A stretch of 57,044 bases of DNA from JAFGMQ01 sp036733345 (GCA_036733345.1 DAINAR010000019.1:1-57044), one strand, 5' to 3'; shown: positions 1-9,711, counted from the stretch's first letter. Notes: generated from the sequence alone by a model not told the origin. Numbers and translations are program-made.

Positions 1-1143
1 GGAAAAATCATAAAAATGATTGTTTCTGGTAAGTACCCTTGGCCCGTCTTCTTCGATAACCACCATTTCCTCCAGTCTTACGCCTCCTTTTTCAGGGATA
101 TAGATGCCGGGCTCTACCGTAACTACCATTCCTTTTTTTAGTGTAACCGGTTTCAGTGGACCAAGCCTTGGACCCTCGTGTGTTGCAAGCCCGACTCCAT
201 GCCCGAGTGAATGGATGAAATAGTCACCAAATCCGGCATCAGTGATAAAATCTCTCGCTATCTTATCCGGCGCATTGCTTTCCACACCGGGCCTTATAGC
301 TTTTAAGGCTTCAAGCTGAGCCTGACGTACCGTATGGTAAATTATCCTGAATTCCGATTCCGGATCACCCAGAAAAACCGTCCGTGTCATGTCCGAGCAA
401 TAGCCGTTAAGCCTTGCACCCACGTCTATAATAATGGGCTCTCCGGCCTTTAATTTTCTGTCTGATGGTACGGCATGCGGCAGTGCACTGTTAGGTCCGG
501 ATGCAACAATGGGTGGGAATGCCATACCGTCTGCGCCTCTGTCTCGAGCCGTACTCTCAATCCGCCATGCTACCTCCCTTTCCGTAGCACCAGCTTTCAG
601 CTCCGGTATGACCTCATCAATGACTTCGGACATAAGATCAGCCGTTTTCTCCATGGCCTTTATTTCAACTTCATCCTTCACCTCTCTCATACTTTCAACC
701 ACCCCATTAATAGCCTCAAAAATAACAGGAGATGGGAGACACTCCAATTTTTCAGTCAATTTTCTGTAAAGGCTGAAGGTCACGTATTCTTCTTCAAATC
801 CTAATACATGAGTCCCTGTTTTTACTATCAAGTTTGTGAAGCCATCCGCAAAGTCCCCATTAAGGACATGAACTTCAAAGTCAACAGCATCTGTTTTTGC
901 CTCAAGGCCATATCTTGGATCTGTAACCATTAAACAGCGGGTTCCGTCTATAAGCAGAGAGCCGGATGATTCGTTGATTTGAGTATCCTCAGCCTTGAAC
1001 CCTGAAAGGTAGCGCCTGTTTTCAGGCTGAATAATCCATGCTGCATAAGAATGCATACCGGATCGATCGGCTAATTTCCGCCTCAGGTCTGCAACACGTT
1101 TTTGATATACTGTTTTTTCATCTTTTTTTGGATGTTGAGTCAT
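1..1143 (-). CDS. Xaa-Pro aminopeptidase, M24 family (partial)
   Basis: Metallopeptidase that removes the N-terminal residue preceding proline (PepP/PepQ group), or a related creatinase-fold enzyme. The frame starts at ATG 1143 and is open for 381 codons to the window edge, so only the extreme C-terminus is missing. After an N-terminal creatinase-like domain of about 140 residues come all five expected metal ligands in order: Asp in IIIDVGA, Asp in CSDMTRT, His in LGHGVGLATHE, Glu in VEPGIY and Glu in RLEEMVV. It lies 4 bases downstream of the isochorismatase-family gene and is probably the last gene of the same operon. Family is clear; the PepP versus PepQ assignment is not. Confidence 0.92.
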   Translation of the reverse strand, partial: MTQHPKKDEKTVYQKRVADLRRKLADRSGMHSYAAWIIQPENRRYLSGFKAEDTQINESSGSLLIDGTRCLMVTDPRYGLEAKTDAVDFEVHVLNGDFADGFTNLIVKTGTHVLGFEEEYVTFSLYRKLTEKLECLPSPVIFEAINGVVESMREVKDEVEIKAMEKTADLMSEVIDEVIPELKAGATEREVAWRIESTARDRGADGMAFPPIVASGPNSALPHAVPSDRKLKAGEPIIIDVGARLNGYCSDMTRTVFLGDPESEFRIIYHTVRQAQLEALKAIRPGVESNAPDKIARDFITDAGFGDYFIHSLGHGVGLATHEGPRLGPLKPVTLKKGMVVTVEPGIYIPEKGGVRLEEMVVIEEDGPRVLTRNNHFYDFS

Positions 1144-1147
1144 GACT

Positions 1148-1735
1148 TCACTTTTCTCCGGTGAGATCGTTGACCAATTCGGCAGATGAAATGACTCTCA
1201 GTAGAGGATAGAGTGCATTACGACGATAGTTATCCAGAGTCTGCTCATGGGTTTTTTCATATGTTGCAGCTGTGCAATCCTCTAATATTACCGCCTTGAA
1301 ATCATGACAGATGGCATCCATAACCGTCGTCAGAATACAGAAGTTGGTTGCTATTCCGGCAACAGCACAGAGTGTTATGCCCTTTTCTCTCAGCCGCCTG
1401 TCAAGATCAGTCTTGAAAAATGCGGAAAACCTGGGTTTTGGCAGCCAGAGATCTTCCGGCTTACGGTCCAGTTCGTCAATGACCTCGGCCCCTTCGGTTC
1501 CGGCAAGTGAATGAGGCTTCATTCGTCCCTTGAATATGAAGTCATCCTTATGAAAGGAATCAGTGGAAAAAATAATCGGCCACCCTTGCATTCTAAATAT
1601 GCCTGTCAAATTATTAATAGGCGCAATAATTTTTTTCGCAAGTGGAGTAATTGGTATATTATGGCTTTCAATGAAGTTATCTTTGACCATATCGATAATA
1701 AGAAGTACGGGTCTTTCTTTACTGCTATTTTTCAT
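1148..1735 (-). CDS. Isochorismatase-family cysteine hydrolase
   Basis: 195-residue alpha/beta hydrolase of the isochorismatase/nicotinamidase superfamily. The expected catalytic triad is visible: Asp15 in LLIIDMVKD, Lys100 in WLPKPRFSAF and Cys133 in IATNFCILTT. The cis-peptide region before the Cys (GIATN) is also typical. HSLAGTEGAEV around residue 75-85 resembles nicotinamidase-like members, and Asp59 with His62 could be metal ligands, so nicotinamide hydrolysis is possible but unproven. The ATG lies inside the end of the upstream cysteine desulfurase gene (11-bp overlap), which indicates translational coupling. Confidence 0.85.
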   Translation of the reverse strand: MKNSSKERPVLLIIDMVKDNFIESHNIPITPLAKKIIAPINNLTGIFRMQGWPIIFSTDSFHKDDFIFKGRMKPHSLAGTEGAEVIDELDRKPEDLWLPKPRFSAFFKTDLDRRLREKGITLCAVAGIATNFCILTTVMDAICHDFKAVILEDCTAATYEKTHEQTLDNYRRNALYPLLRVISSAELVNDLTGEK

Positions 1736-2879
1736 TTTTCATCCTTTTGACTTTATCAATTATTAATTTCGCCGCTTCATCAATTTCTTCCTTTGTATTG
1801 TCTCTACCTAAAGAAAATCTGAGAGCACCCATACCGATTTCAGGGGGAACAGCCATAGCTGAAAGCACATGAGAGAGGCGGACAGTCCTGTCATGACAGG
1901 CAGCTCCCGTGGAGGCCATAATGGAATCAAGCCCTTCAAGAATTCTTCCTCCTTCAAGACGAGGGACACTGACATTCAGGGTGTTAGGAAGTCGTTCATC
2001 CGGGTGGCCGTTTAAAACCAGATCTTTTATGCCATCAAACAGGAGTACCTGAAAATAATCCCTTAAATTTTTAATACTTTCAAGGTCATATTCAAGCCTT
2101 TCTCTTGCAACATGGGATGCCGCGCCAAGACCAGCCGCCAGCATGGTGTTTTCTGTTCCTGCCCGTCTTCCCCCTTCCTGCACCGCCCCATGTATTAGAG
2201 GAGTAATATCATGACCGCCCCGGATAAAAAGTGCTCCTATCCCTTTAGGGGCATAAACTTTATGACCTGCAATACTCATGAAATCCACTCCAAGATCATC
2301 TACGTTTACAGCTATCTTACCAACTGCCTGAGCCGCATCAGTGTGCAGTCTGACGCCGTATTCATGCGATATTTTTGAAATATCCTTTATTGGCTGAATT
2401 GTTCCGGTCTCATTATTTGCAAGCATAACGGTTATTAATTTTGTTTCAGGCAAAATAGCTTTTCTGACATCATCCGGATCCACCCTGCTAAAACCATCCA
2501 CATGGAGAAACGAAACTTTTACTCCCAATTCCATAAGGTATAATGCAGGATTAAGTATTGCCGGGTGTTCAACACGGGATGTGATAATATGGTTTTTCTG
2601 AAGATTTTTAAAATCTATAATTCCTTTCAAAACCATATTATTTGATTCACTTCCGCCTGATGTAAATACTATTTCGTTATACTGCGCCCCAATCAAAAGA
2701 GATACCTCTTTGCGGGCTTGGTCTATCCCCTGCTTAGCCTTTATCCCAAGAAGGTACCGGCTGGAAGGATTTCCGAAGTTTTCCTCCAGATATGGCATCA
2801 TTGCCTTTACGGCTTCAGAATCTAATCTGGTCGTTGCATTGTGATCAAGATATATATGATTTTTATGTTTTTCATTCAT
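1725..2879 (-). CDS. Cysteine desulfurase, NifS/IscS-like
   Basis: PLP enzyme that transfers sulfur (or selenium) from cysteine (or selenocysteine) for Fe-S cluster, thio-cofactor or selenophosphate synthesis. Of 384 residues, the N-terminal YLDHNATTRL motif, the PLP lysine Lys207 in SIAGHKVYAPKG, His105 in RVEHPAIL and the active-site Cys328 in STGAACHD are all present. The catalytic loop GAACHD is short, as in class II-like or selenocysteine-lyase-like members. First gene of a minus-strand operon with the hydrolase and the aminopeptidase. No IscU or NifU scaffold gene is in view. A link to the selenoprotein at 15 kb is only a speculation. Confidence 0.9.
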   Translation of the reverse strand: MNEKHKNHIYLDHNATTRLDSEAVKAMMPYLEENFGNPSSRYLLGIKAKQGIDQARKEVSLLIGAQYNEIVFTSGGSESNNMVLKGIIDFKNLQKNHIITSRVEHPAILNPALYLMELGVKVSFLHVDGFSRVDPDDVRKAILPETKLITVMLANNETGTIQPIKDISKISHEYGVRLHTDAAQAVGKIAVNVDDLGVDFMSIAGHKVYAPKGIGALFIRGGHDITPLIHGAVQEGGRRAGTENTMLAAGLGAASHVARERLEYDLESIKNLRDYFQVLLFDGIKDLVLNGHPDERLPNTLNVSVPRLEGGRILEGLDSIMASTGAACHDRTVRLSHVLSAMAVPPEIGMGALRFSLGRDNTKEEIDEAAKLIIDKVKRMKNEK

Positions 2880-3316
2880 TTAAATGCCTCTGACCTTAAG
2901 AATGAATGTGATTCAGAGATTAAAATGGTAACCTTGTTTAGTGTACACGTATTTTATTATGATTTTCATTTCTGGACTTAATATCCGGAAAAGAATAAAA
3001 TAATAGATAGTTTTTATAGGCTTGCAAAAAGTCCATTATTTCCGCACAGAAGAGAAGTTATGTCAATTATCAATTATAAGTCAGCACGACGTGTTCTCTA
3101 ATGGTATGTACAGCATTCCGACTGTAATTTCAAGGATGAGAAAACACCCGGTTTAAAGGATTAGTAATACATATTTTGTCAATTGACAACAAATTACATT
3201 AATGGTAGGAACATCAGTAAATTTTCAGGCTTCAACATTACACTATGCCAGATATTAACTTCCAGAATCTGCTTGAACTGACCAAATCTATTTACAACAT
3301 CTTTTGGAGATAAATT
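2880..3316. other. Divergent intergenic region with short upstream ORF
   Basis: AT-rich 437-base spacer between the minus-strand nifS-like gene and plus-strand ppsA. TTGACA at 3183-3188 could be a plus-strand -35 box, but no convincing -10 follows. A 22-codon ORF (ATG 3245, TAA 3311-3313) ends 3 bases before the ppsA start, is in the same frame, and contains the ppsA Shine-Dalgarno GGAGA. Nothing else recognisable. Confidence 0.4.
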
Positions 3317-5797
3317 ATGAAAGAAAAAAATGATAAGAAATTTATCCTCTGGTTTAAGGAAATTGGGATAGAAGACGTTCCTCTTGTAGGAGGAAAAAAT
3401 GCCTCTCTCGGCGAAATGTATCGCAAACTCGCAACCAAGGGTATAAACGTCCCGAACGGTTTTGCAATTACCGCTTATGCCTATCGTCACTTCCTTGAGT
3501 CCTCTAAGATTGAAAACCAGATACAGGAGGTCTTGAATGACCTGGACACAAATAATATAAGCAACCTGGTAACAAAGGGCAGACAGATAAGAGACATAAT
3601 AAGACATACTGAAATTCCTGCGGATTTGAATGAGGCAATCTGCTTGGCCTATGATGAGCTTGCTGCAGAGTCCGGCCAGCAGGACCTTGATAATCTTGAC
3701 GTCGCAATCCGTTCATCTGCAACCGCTGAAGACCTTCCCGATGCCTCGTTTGCCGGCCAGCAGGATACCTATCTTAATATCCGTGGCAAATTGAATGTTA
3801 TTGACGCATGCAGGAATTGTTTTGCCAGCCTTTTTACCAATCGTGCAATTTCCTATCGTCATGACAAGGGTTTCGGCCAGTTTGATGTTTCTCTCTCAAT
3901 AGCCGTACAGAAAATGGTCAGAAGCGACTCGGCATGTTCAGGTGTTATCTTTTCCATCGACACTGAGACAGGATTCAGGGATGCGGTTTTTATCACAGGG
4001 GCCTACGGACTGGGGGAAAATGTAGTCCAGGGCGTTGTAAATCCTGATGAATTCTATGTTTTTAAACCAACTTTAAAAATGGGCAAAAAGGCTATCATCG
4101 GAAGAAAAGTGGGAGACAGGGACATAAAAATGGTCTATTCGCTAAAAGACGGGGTAACTGTAAAGAATGTGACCACCACTTTAGATGAAAGGCACAGATA
4201 TGTTCTTGATGATGATGAAATCCTTAAACTCGCTGAATGGACATGCATTATTGAAGAACATTACAGTAAAGAAGCGGGTTACTTGAAGCCAATGGATATT
4301 GAATGGGCAAAGGATGGAGACGGGGTTAATGTCGGCAGTGGCGAGCTTTTTATTGTTCAGGCGCGTCCTGAAACAATTCACTCACAGAAAAAATCAACAA
4401 CCTATGAAAACTATTCACTGCTTGAAGAAGGAGATATCCTTGCCACCGGAACCGCAGTGGGAACCAAAATCGGCCAGGGCGTTGTAAATGTTATCCAGTC
4501 CACACGCCAGATGGACATGTTCAAGAAAGGCGAAGTTCTGGTCACCAGCATGACTGATCCTGACTGGGAACCCATAATGAAAATAGCATCGGCAATTGTT
4601 ACGAACAAGGGCGGACGGACATGCCATGCCGCTATTGTTTCACGGGAACTCGGAATCCCCTGCGTTATCGGAACGGGAAACGGCGATGAAATACTCAAGC
4701 CCGGCCAGGAGGTTACGGTTTCCTGCTGCGAAGGAGAGACAGGATATGTTTATAACGGTTTGCTGAAATATGAAGTGGAGCAGATTGACCTTGAAGATAT
4801 TCCCAGGACAAAAACCAAGATTATGATGAATGTCGGGATACCTGAACAGGCATTTGCTCAGGGTATGATACCTAATGACGGAGTAGGTCTGGCCAGAGAG
4901 GAGTTCATTATCAATTCACATATAGGAATACACCCGCTTGCCCTGCTGGACTATGATATTTTAAAAGAAAAGGCCAGAACTGACCAGAAGGTTGCAGGGG
5001 CTGTTTACAGGATAGATGAGATAACATCAGTTTACAGTGATAAAAAACGCTTTTTTATTGACAAGCTTTCAGAAGGCATCAGCCGGATTGCGGCTGGATT
5101 TTATCCCAATGATGTTATCGTTCGCCTGTCCGATTTCAAGACCAATGAATATGAAAATCTTCTGGGCGGATACCTGTATGAGCCCGCTGAGAGCAACCCT
5201 ATGATCGGCTGGAGAGGGGCCTCGCGTTATTATGATGACAACTACATACGAGCTTTTGAGCTTGAATGTATTGCGCTGCATAAGGCCCGTAAGGAAGTGG
5301 GCATGACAAACATAAAAGTTATGATCCCGTTCTGCAGGACTCCCGAAGAAGGGAAAAAAGTAGTTGAGCTTATGAAAAAATTTGGTCTTGTGCAGGGTGA
5401 AGACGGACTTGAAATCTATGTAATGTGTGAAATCCCCAGCAATGTTATCTGCGCTGATCAATTTGCAGAGGTATTTGATGGATTCTCTATCGGATCAAAT
5501 GACCTTACCCAGCTTACTCTCGGCCTTGACAGGGATTCTTTTCTCGTTTCCCACCTCTACAATGAACGCAACGATGCTGTAAAGAGAATGATATCTCAGG
5601 TCATCGAAGTGGCTAAAAAGAAAGGTAAAAAGATTGGTATTTGTGGTCAGGCTCCGAGCGATTTTCCGGATTTTGCCGAATTTTTAGTTGAATGCGGTAT
5701 TGATTCAATAAGTCTGATACCGGATACGGTCATAAAGACCAGGCTGGCAATTGCCGAAAAGGAAAAAGAATTAGGCATTATTCCGGAGAGCAATTAG
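3317..5797 (+). CDS. ppsA: Phosphoenolpyruvate synthase
   Basis: Converts pyruvate, ATP and water to PEP, AMP and phosphate, the entry step of gluconeogenesis in many anaerobes. 826 residues, close to the family size. The N-terminal ATP-grasp domain contains GGKNASLGEMY and the FAGQQDTYLN segment. The swivelling phosphohistidine domain has GGRTCHAAIVSRELG with His437 as the phosphorylated residue. The C-terminal PEP/pyruvate barrel has IGSNDLTQLTLGLDRDS and GICGQAPSD with the catalytic Cys776. Start ATG 3317 follows GGAGA at 3306-3310. The fabH-like gene starts 3 bases after the stop, so both are co-transcribed. Pyruvate phosphate dikinase is less likely because of the length and the PpsA-type C-terminal motif. 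Confidence 0.95.
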   Translation: MKEKNDKKFILWFKEIGIEDVPLVGGKNASLGEMYRKLATKGINVPNGFAITAYAYRHFLESSKIENQIQEVLNDLDTNNISNLVTKGRQIRDIIRHTEIPADLNEAICLAYDELAAESGQQDLDNLDVAIRSSATAEDLPDASFAGQQDTYLNIRGKLNVIDACRNCFASLFTNRAISYRHDKGFGQFDVSLSIAVQKMVRSDSACSGVIFSIDTETGFRDAVFITGAYGLGENVVQGVVNPDEFYVFKPTLKMGKKAIIGRKVGDRDIKMVYSLKDGVTVKNVTTTLDERHRYVLDDDEILKLAEWTCIIEEHYSKEAGYLKPMDIEWAKDGDGVNVGSGELFIVQARPETIHSQKKSTTYENYSLLEEGDILATGTAVGTKIGQGVVNVIQSTRQMDMFKKGEVLVTSMTDPDWEPIMKIASAIVTNKGGRTCHAAIVSRELGIPCVIGTGNGDEILKPGQEVTVSCCEGETGYVYNGLLKYEVEQIDLEDIPRTKTKIMMNVGIPEQAFAQGMIPNDGVGLAREEFIINSHIGIHPLALLDYDILKEKARTDQKVAGAVYRIDEITSVYSDKKRFFIDKLSEGISRIAAGFYPNDVIVRLSDFKTNEYENLLGGYLYEPAESNPMIGWRGASRYYDDNYIRAFELECIALHKARKEVGMTNIKVMIPFCRTPEEGKKVVELMKKFGLVQGEDGLEIYVMCEIPSNVICADQFAEVFDGFSIGSNDLTQLTLGLDRDSFLVSHLYNERNDAVKRMISQVIEVAKKKGKKIGICGQAPSDFPDFAEFLVECGIDSISLIPDTVIKTRLAIAEKEKELGIIPESN

Positions 5798-5800
5798 ATT

Positions 5801-6790
5801 ATGAATTCCATAAGAATTTTAGGGACAGGGTCATATGTGCCTCCTAAGGTGCTGACTAATTTCGACTTGCAGAAAATGGGCCTGGACACCACTGATGAAT
5901 GGATAGTTCAGCGAACAGGTGTGAGCGAAAGAAGGATTGCTGATCCGGATGTCTGTACTTCCGACCTTGCATATGAAGCCTCGCTCAGGGCTCTGGATAT
6001 GGCAGGCATGACAGCCAGAGACCTTGATCTCATAATCATAGCTACCATAACCCCTGATACGTGCTGCCCTTCGGCCGCAAACTGGCTTCAGGCGAAACTG
6101 GATGCGCCGCAGGCTGTGACTTTCGATGTCACAGCTGCATGCTCCGGTTTTATTTTTGGCCTGAATGTGGCCGAACAGTATCTTAAAAACGGGGTATACA
6201 AGAATGTCCTCGTGGCGGGTTCCGAGATCATGACAAGAACCCTCAACTGGAAGGACAGAACCACATGTATCCTTTGGGGCGATGGTGCGGGCGCGGCAAT
6301 ACTGACCACAGGAAGCGAAGGCCATGAGATATTGTCTACCCACATCCATACGGATGGAGCAAATGGACTTGATCTTTTAATGCCGGGCGGAGGATCAAAG
6401 ACCACGCCTATCAGCCATGAAAGCGTGGATAAAGGGCTTCATACCCTCAATATGATTGAAGCAAATGCCAGTTTCAGGGTAGCGGTACGGCATTTCATAG
6501 AATCAATAAAAGAGGCTGCTGAATACAACAACATTGGCGTTGAAGACATCAACTGGTTCATACCCCATCAGGCCAATCTTCGCATGTTCAAATCTGTTGC
6601 AAAAACCATGAGATTCCCTTTCGATAGGTTTTATTTTACCCTTCAAAAATACGGCAATATTTCCTCAGCTTCCTGTGCAATCGCCCTTGATGAGGCGGTC
6701 AGGGATGGCACTATCAATAAAGATGATATTATCTGCCTGCCAGTCTTTGGAGGTGGGTTGACCTGGGGCAGTGCACTTATTAAGTGGTAA
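5801..6790 (+). CDS. 3-oxoacyl-ACP synthase III family protein
   Basis: 329-residue thiolase-fold condensing enzyme of the KAS III (FabH) type. The Cys-His-Asn triad is intact: Cys114 in VTAACSGFIFGL, His256 in FIPHQANLRM and Asn286 in YGNISSASC. In FabH this triad condenses acetyl-CoA with malonyl-ACP, but several families of similar length (long-chain starter, alkylquinolone or olefin synthases) share it. No other fatty-acid synthesis genes adjoin. It is coupled to ppsA, and an acyl-CoA ligase follows about 200 bases on, so a role in priming an unusual acyl chain is equally possible. Confidence 0.87.
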   Translation: MNSIRILGTGSYVPPKVLTNFDLQKMGLDTTDEWIVQRTGVSERRIADPDVCTSDLAYEASLRALDMAGMTARDLDLIIIATITPDTCCPSAANWLQAKLDAPQAVTFDVTAACSGFIFGLNVAEQYLKNGVYKNVLVAGSEIMTRTLNWKDRTTCILWGDGAGAAILTTGSEGHEILSTHIHTDGANGLDLLMPGGGSKTTPISHESVDKGLHTLNMIEANASFRVAVRHFIESIKEAAEYNNIGVEDINWFIPHQANLRMFKSVAKTMRFPFDRFYFTLQKYGNISSASCAIALDEAVRDGTINKDDIICLPVFGGGLTWGSALIKW

Positions 6791-6807
6791 AAATCAGACA
6801 AACATTC

Positions 6808-6865
6808 GGGGTCATAACTTAGCTTTTTTTCTGTAATAAGCAGGTTATGACCCCTGGTTGTTTTT
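6808..6865 (+). terminator. Stem-loop with T-run after the fabH-like gene
   Basis: Perfect 11-bp inverted repeat GGGGTCATAAC (6808-6818) and its complement (6844-6854) with a 25-base loop, followed 6 bases later by TTTTT. It sits 17 bases after the ketoacyl synthase stop. The long loop is unusual for an intrinsic terminator. The GGGGTC start resembles REP-like hairpins elsewhere in the window (16061, 45571), so it may be a REP unit instead. Confidence 0.45.
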
Positions 6866-6995
6866 ACCCGAATTGTGCGGCAGGCTTTTATTTTGGCATA
6901 AAATACCTTTTAAGCCTGTTAACAAGTGATTTCGGAAAGTTAATGCTGGTAAGACTGCAGGATTCGGGATCGATGTAAAATGGAGAAATTAAATT

Positions 6996-8549
6996 ATGAT
7001 TAAATCAATGAACATAGCGTGGTGGGTTCAACGGTGGAGTGAGTTGCATCCAAATAAAAGCGCTATTATTTATGAAGAGGAAGAGGTCAGCTACCTGCAA
7101 TTGCATAAGAGGGCAAACAGAACGGGTTGCTGGCTGCAGTCTCTAGGTATTGAAAAAGGGGACAGGGTCGCTGTTATGCTTAAAAACTGTCCTGAGTTTA
7201 TTGAGCTTTATCTTGCTTGTTCGAGATTAGGGGCTATTTTTGTTCCAATTAACTTCCGCCTTGCAGGCCCGGAACTTGAATATTCATTGAAAAATGCACG
7301 CCCAAGGCTTTTAGTATTCGGGTATGAATATTCAGATAATATCAGAGAAGTTAAACTTCACAAGGGTTTCCCTTTAATGCTGCTTTCCTGTGTGGGTTTG
7401 AATTCAAGTCATTCAGAATTTATTGATTATGTAAAGGAGGTAAAGTCCTTTGAAGGACAAAAACCTTTTCTGACTAAATCCCTGGGACCTGCGGACCCGG
7501 AAGAACCCCATGTGATTATGTATACCTCCGGTACAACCGGACAACCTAAGGGGGCTGTTCTGTCTCATAGAAAGACATTTTTCAATTGCCTGAATGCAGA
7601 AATATTTTTCAAGTTAAACTTTGATGATATAATGCTCATTATTCTTCCCCTGTTTCACTCCGGAGGGCTGTTCATACAGGCCTCACCTACAATATACAAG
7701 GGTGCGACAATGATTATTCATACTAAATTTGATCCGGTAAAGACCTACCTTGATATTGAGCATTTCAGAGTGACAAAATTGCTGGGTGTTCCAACTTTAT
7801 ACAGGCCGCTTCTTAATGTTGAACCTCAACAAAAGCGGGATATTTCTTCCCTGAAAGTCTGTGCGATCGGCGGAGAAAAGGTGACGCACGAATTATTGAC
7901 CCAGTGTAAAGAATTAGGCTTTCCGGTTCGGCAGATTATGGGGCAGACCGAAACATCAATACTTTTATGGGCATCGGAAGAAGACTCTCTTCGAAAGCCA
8001 GGGACCGTGGGAAAGCCGGTTTTTCATGCCGAAGTCGGGCTTGTTGACCGGGATGGAAAACAGGTAGGCCCGGGGCAGGAGGGCGAGATTGTGGTCAGGG
8101 GATCTATTATGATGAAGGAGTACTGGCAGGACCCTGTTAAAACTGAAGATACAATAAAGAGCGGCTGGCTTCATACCGGCGATGTTGCAATTATGGATGA
8201 GGAGGGCTATTTCTACCTGGTTGACAGGGCAAAAGATATGTATATCTCCGGTGGAGAGAATGTATATCCTGCAGAGATTGAAAAAATTCTGAAAGAACAT
8301 CCTGAGATTGAGGACGCAGCTGTTGCAGGCATTCCGGACGAGATCTGGGGTGAGGTTGGACATGCATTTGTAATTGTCAAGCAGGGTTCAAAACTGACTG
8401 TAGATGATGTATTATCTATCTGCGAGGGCAAATTGGCTCGTTACAAGTGGCCTAAGAAGGTTACTTTCTGCAAAGAGTTCCCTCGCACTACCTTAGGGAA
8501 GATACGTAAACCAGAATTGATTCGGTCTTCGAACAATTTGGGTTTCTGA
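6996..8549 (+). CDS. Acyl-CoA synthetase, AMP-forming
   Basis: 517-residue member of the ANL adenylating superfamily, of the long- or medium-chain fatty-acid CoA ligase type. It has the ATP-binding P-loop YTSGTTGQPKGAVLSH (about residues 175-190), the A5-like MGQTETS motif, the hinge region GWLHTGDVAIMDEEGY with DRAKDMYISGGENVYP after it, and the C-terminal catalytic Lys in RTTLGKIRKPEL. The sequence ends 30 bases before a scaffold gap. It probably activates a free carboxylic acid; the alpha/beta hydrolase and acetyltransferase downstream point the same way but do not define the substrate. Confidence 0.92.
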   Translation: MIKSMNIAWWVQRWSELHPNKSAIIYEEEEVSYLQLHKRANRTGCWLQSLGIEKGDRVAVMLKNCPEFIELYLACSRLGAIFVPINFRLAGPELEYSLKNARPRLLVFGYEYSDNIREVKLHKGFPLMLLSCVGLNSSHSEFIDYVKEVKSFEGQKPFLTKSLGPADPEEPHVIMYTSGTTGQPKGAVLSHRKTFFNCLNAEIFFKLNFDDIMLIILPLFHSGGLFIQASPTIYKGATMIIHTKFDPVKTYLDIEHFRVTKLLGVPTLYRPLLNVEPQQKRDISSLKVCAIGGEKVTHELLTQCKELGFPVRQIMGQTETSILLWASEEDSLRKPGTVGKPVFHAEVGLVDRDGKQVGPGQEGEIVVRGSIMMKEYWQDPVKTEDTIKSGWLHTGDVAIMDEEGYFYLVDRAKDMYISGGENVYPAEIEKILKEHPEIEDAAVAGIPDEIWGEVGHAFVIVKQGSKLTVDDVLSICEGKLARYKWPKKVTFCKEFPRTTLGKIRKPELIRSSNNLGF

Positions 8550-8734
8550 GTTGCTTTCCAATATTAGTAATGATTTAATNNNNNNNNNNNNNNNNNNNNN
8601 NNNNNNNNNNNNNNNNNNNNNNNNNNNNNNNNNNNNNNNNNNNNNNNNNNNNNNNNNNNNNNNNNNNNNNNNNNNNNNNGTCTTCGAACAATTTGGGTTT
8701 CTGAGTTGCTTTCCAATATTAGTAATGATTTAAT
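8525..8734. other. Assembly gap with duplicated contig ends
   Basis: Exactly 100 N (8580-8679). The 55 bases before (8525-8579) are identical to the 55 bases after (8680-8734). This is the pattern left when two contigs ending in the same k-mer are scaffolded without merging. The real distance is probably 155 bases shorter, with one copy of the 55-mer, and no gene is then interrupted. Confidence 0.9.
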
Positions 8735-8812
8735 TAGAATAATATAAAATGATTTTTGAGGCTGGATTGAAATCTTGGATAGGTATTAGTTGATAAAGCA
8801 GGAGATAGATTA

Positions 8813-9610
8813 ATGGTTTTTGAGAAGCTTAGAGATTTGGGGGTCGATTTCGAAAGCGGATCAGATTCTTTCAGAAAAGAGATGCCGACATTAGTCATGA
8901 TTCACGGAGCAGGCGGCTGTTCGGAGATCTGGAAAAATCAGACCAATATTTTAAGGAGTTCAATAAATACTCTTGCCCTGGATCTTCCTGGACATGGAAA
9001 AACATCCGTCCAGGGGATGTTAAAGATCAGTGAATACACCGGCTGGTTAAAAGAAGTTCTTGAAAATGCATTTGATTTTCCTGTTTATCTTATGGGTCAT
9101 TCCATGGGAGGCGCAATTACCCAGGATATGGCCATTCTTTATCCTCATCTGGTTAAAGCCATTATTCTCGTTGCTACCGGTCCCAGACTTCGCGTAGCTC
9201 CGGCCTTTTTAGACGGACTGTTGACAAATTTCGAGGATACGGTTGATGAGATCATGAAATATGCTTATGCGCCGGGTGTGAATGATTTATGGATAAAGGA
9301 AGGCGCCGGACTGATGAAGAAATCAGGTTCTATTGTCGTACGTAATGATTTTTTGGCGTGCGACGGGTTTGACAGTCTGAATAACATAAGTAATATAAAA
9401 TCTCCCTGCCTTGTGATTTGCGGAGATAAAGATAAGCTTACCCCGGTATCCCTTTCAAATAAATTGAGTGAAAATATAACCGGAAGTATAATCAGGATAA
9501 TTTCGACAGCAGGTCATATGGTCATGATTGAAAGATATAAAGAGTTTAATGAGAGTGTAAGGGAATTTGTTTTGGGTGTTGAAGTAGGCTGTATCTATGA
9601 TAATTCCTGA
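8813..9610 (+). CDS. Alpha/beta-fold hydrolase
   Basis: 265-residue hydrolase with oxyanion-hole motif IHGAGG (residues 30-35), LDLPGHGKT, nucleophile elbow LMGHSMGG with Ser97, an acid residue in ICGDKDKLTP, and catalytic His in STAGHMVMIE. The short cap region between strands 6 and 7 is typical of esterases, C-C hydrolases and acyl-CoA thioesterase-like members. Start ATG 8813 is preceded by GGAGAT at 8801-8806. It lies after the acyl-CoA ligase and may hydrolyse an ester that feeds it. Substrate unknown. Confidence 0.87.
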   Translation: MVFEKLRDLGVDFESGSDSFRKEMPTLVMIHGAGGCSEIWKNQTNILRSSINTLALDLPGHGKTSVQGMLKISEYTGWLKEVLENAFDFPVYLMGHSMGGAITQDMAILYPHLVKAIILVATGPRLRVAPAFLDGLLTNFEDTVDEIMKYAYAPGVNDLWIKEGAGLMKKSGSIVVRNDFLACDGFDSLNNISNIKSPCLVICGDKDKLTPVSLSNKLSENITGSIIRIISTAGHMVMIERYKEFNESVREFVLGVEVGCIYDNS

Positions 9611-9711
9611 ATATTGAGTTTTTGACATGAGCAGTCCAGTCTAATATAGTTCAAAAAGAAACCATCTGATCAAGTCTACTGTAAATCCTTAAATTAAAAA
9701 AGGGGGGGCGT

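Noticed and set aside
434..804. Two plus-strand ORFs of about 110 residues
   Set aside because: They lie opposite the aminopeptidase gene, which has full catalytic motifs; composition matches antisense shadows.
3194..3607. 137-residue minus-strand ORF at the ppsA start
   Set aside because: Overlaps the well-supported N-terminus of ppsA and has no family features or ribosome site.
8551..8733. 60-residue ORF across the first gap
   Set aside because: Consists mostly of N; artefact of the assembly gap.
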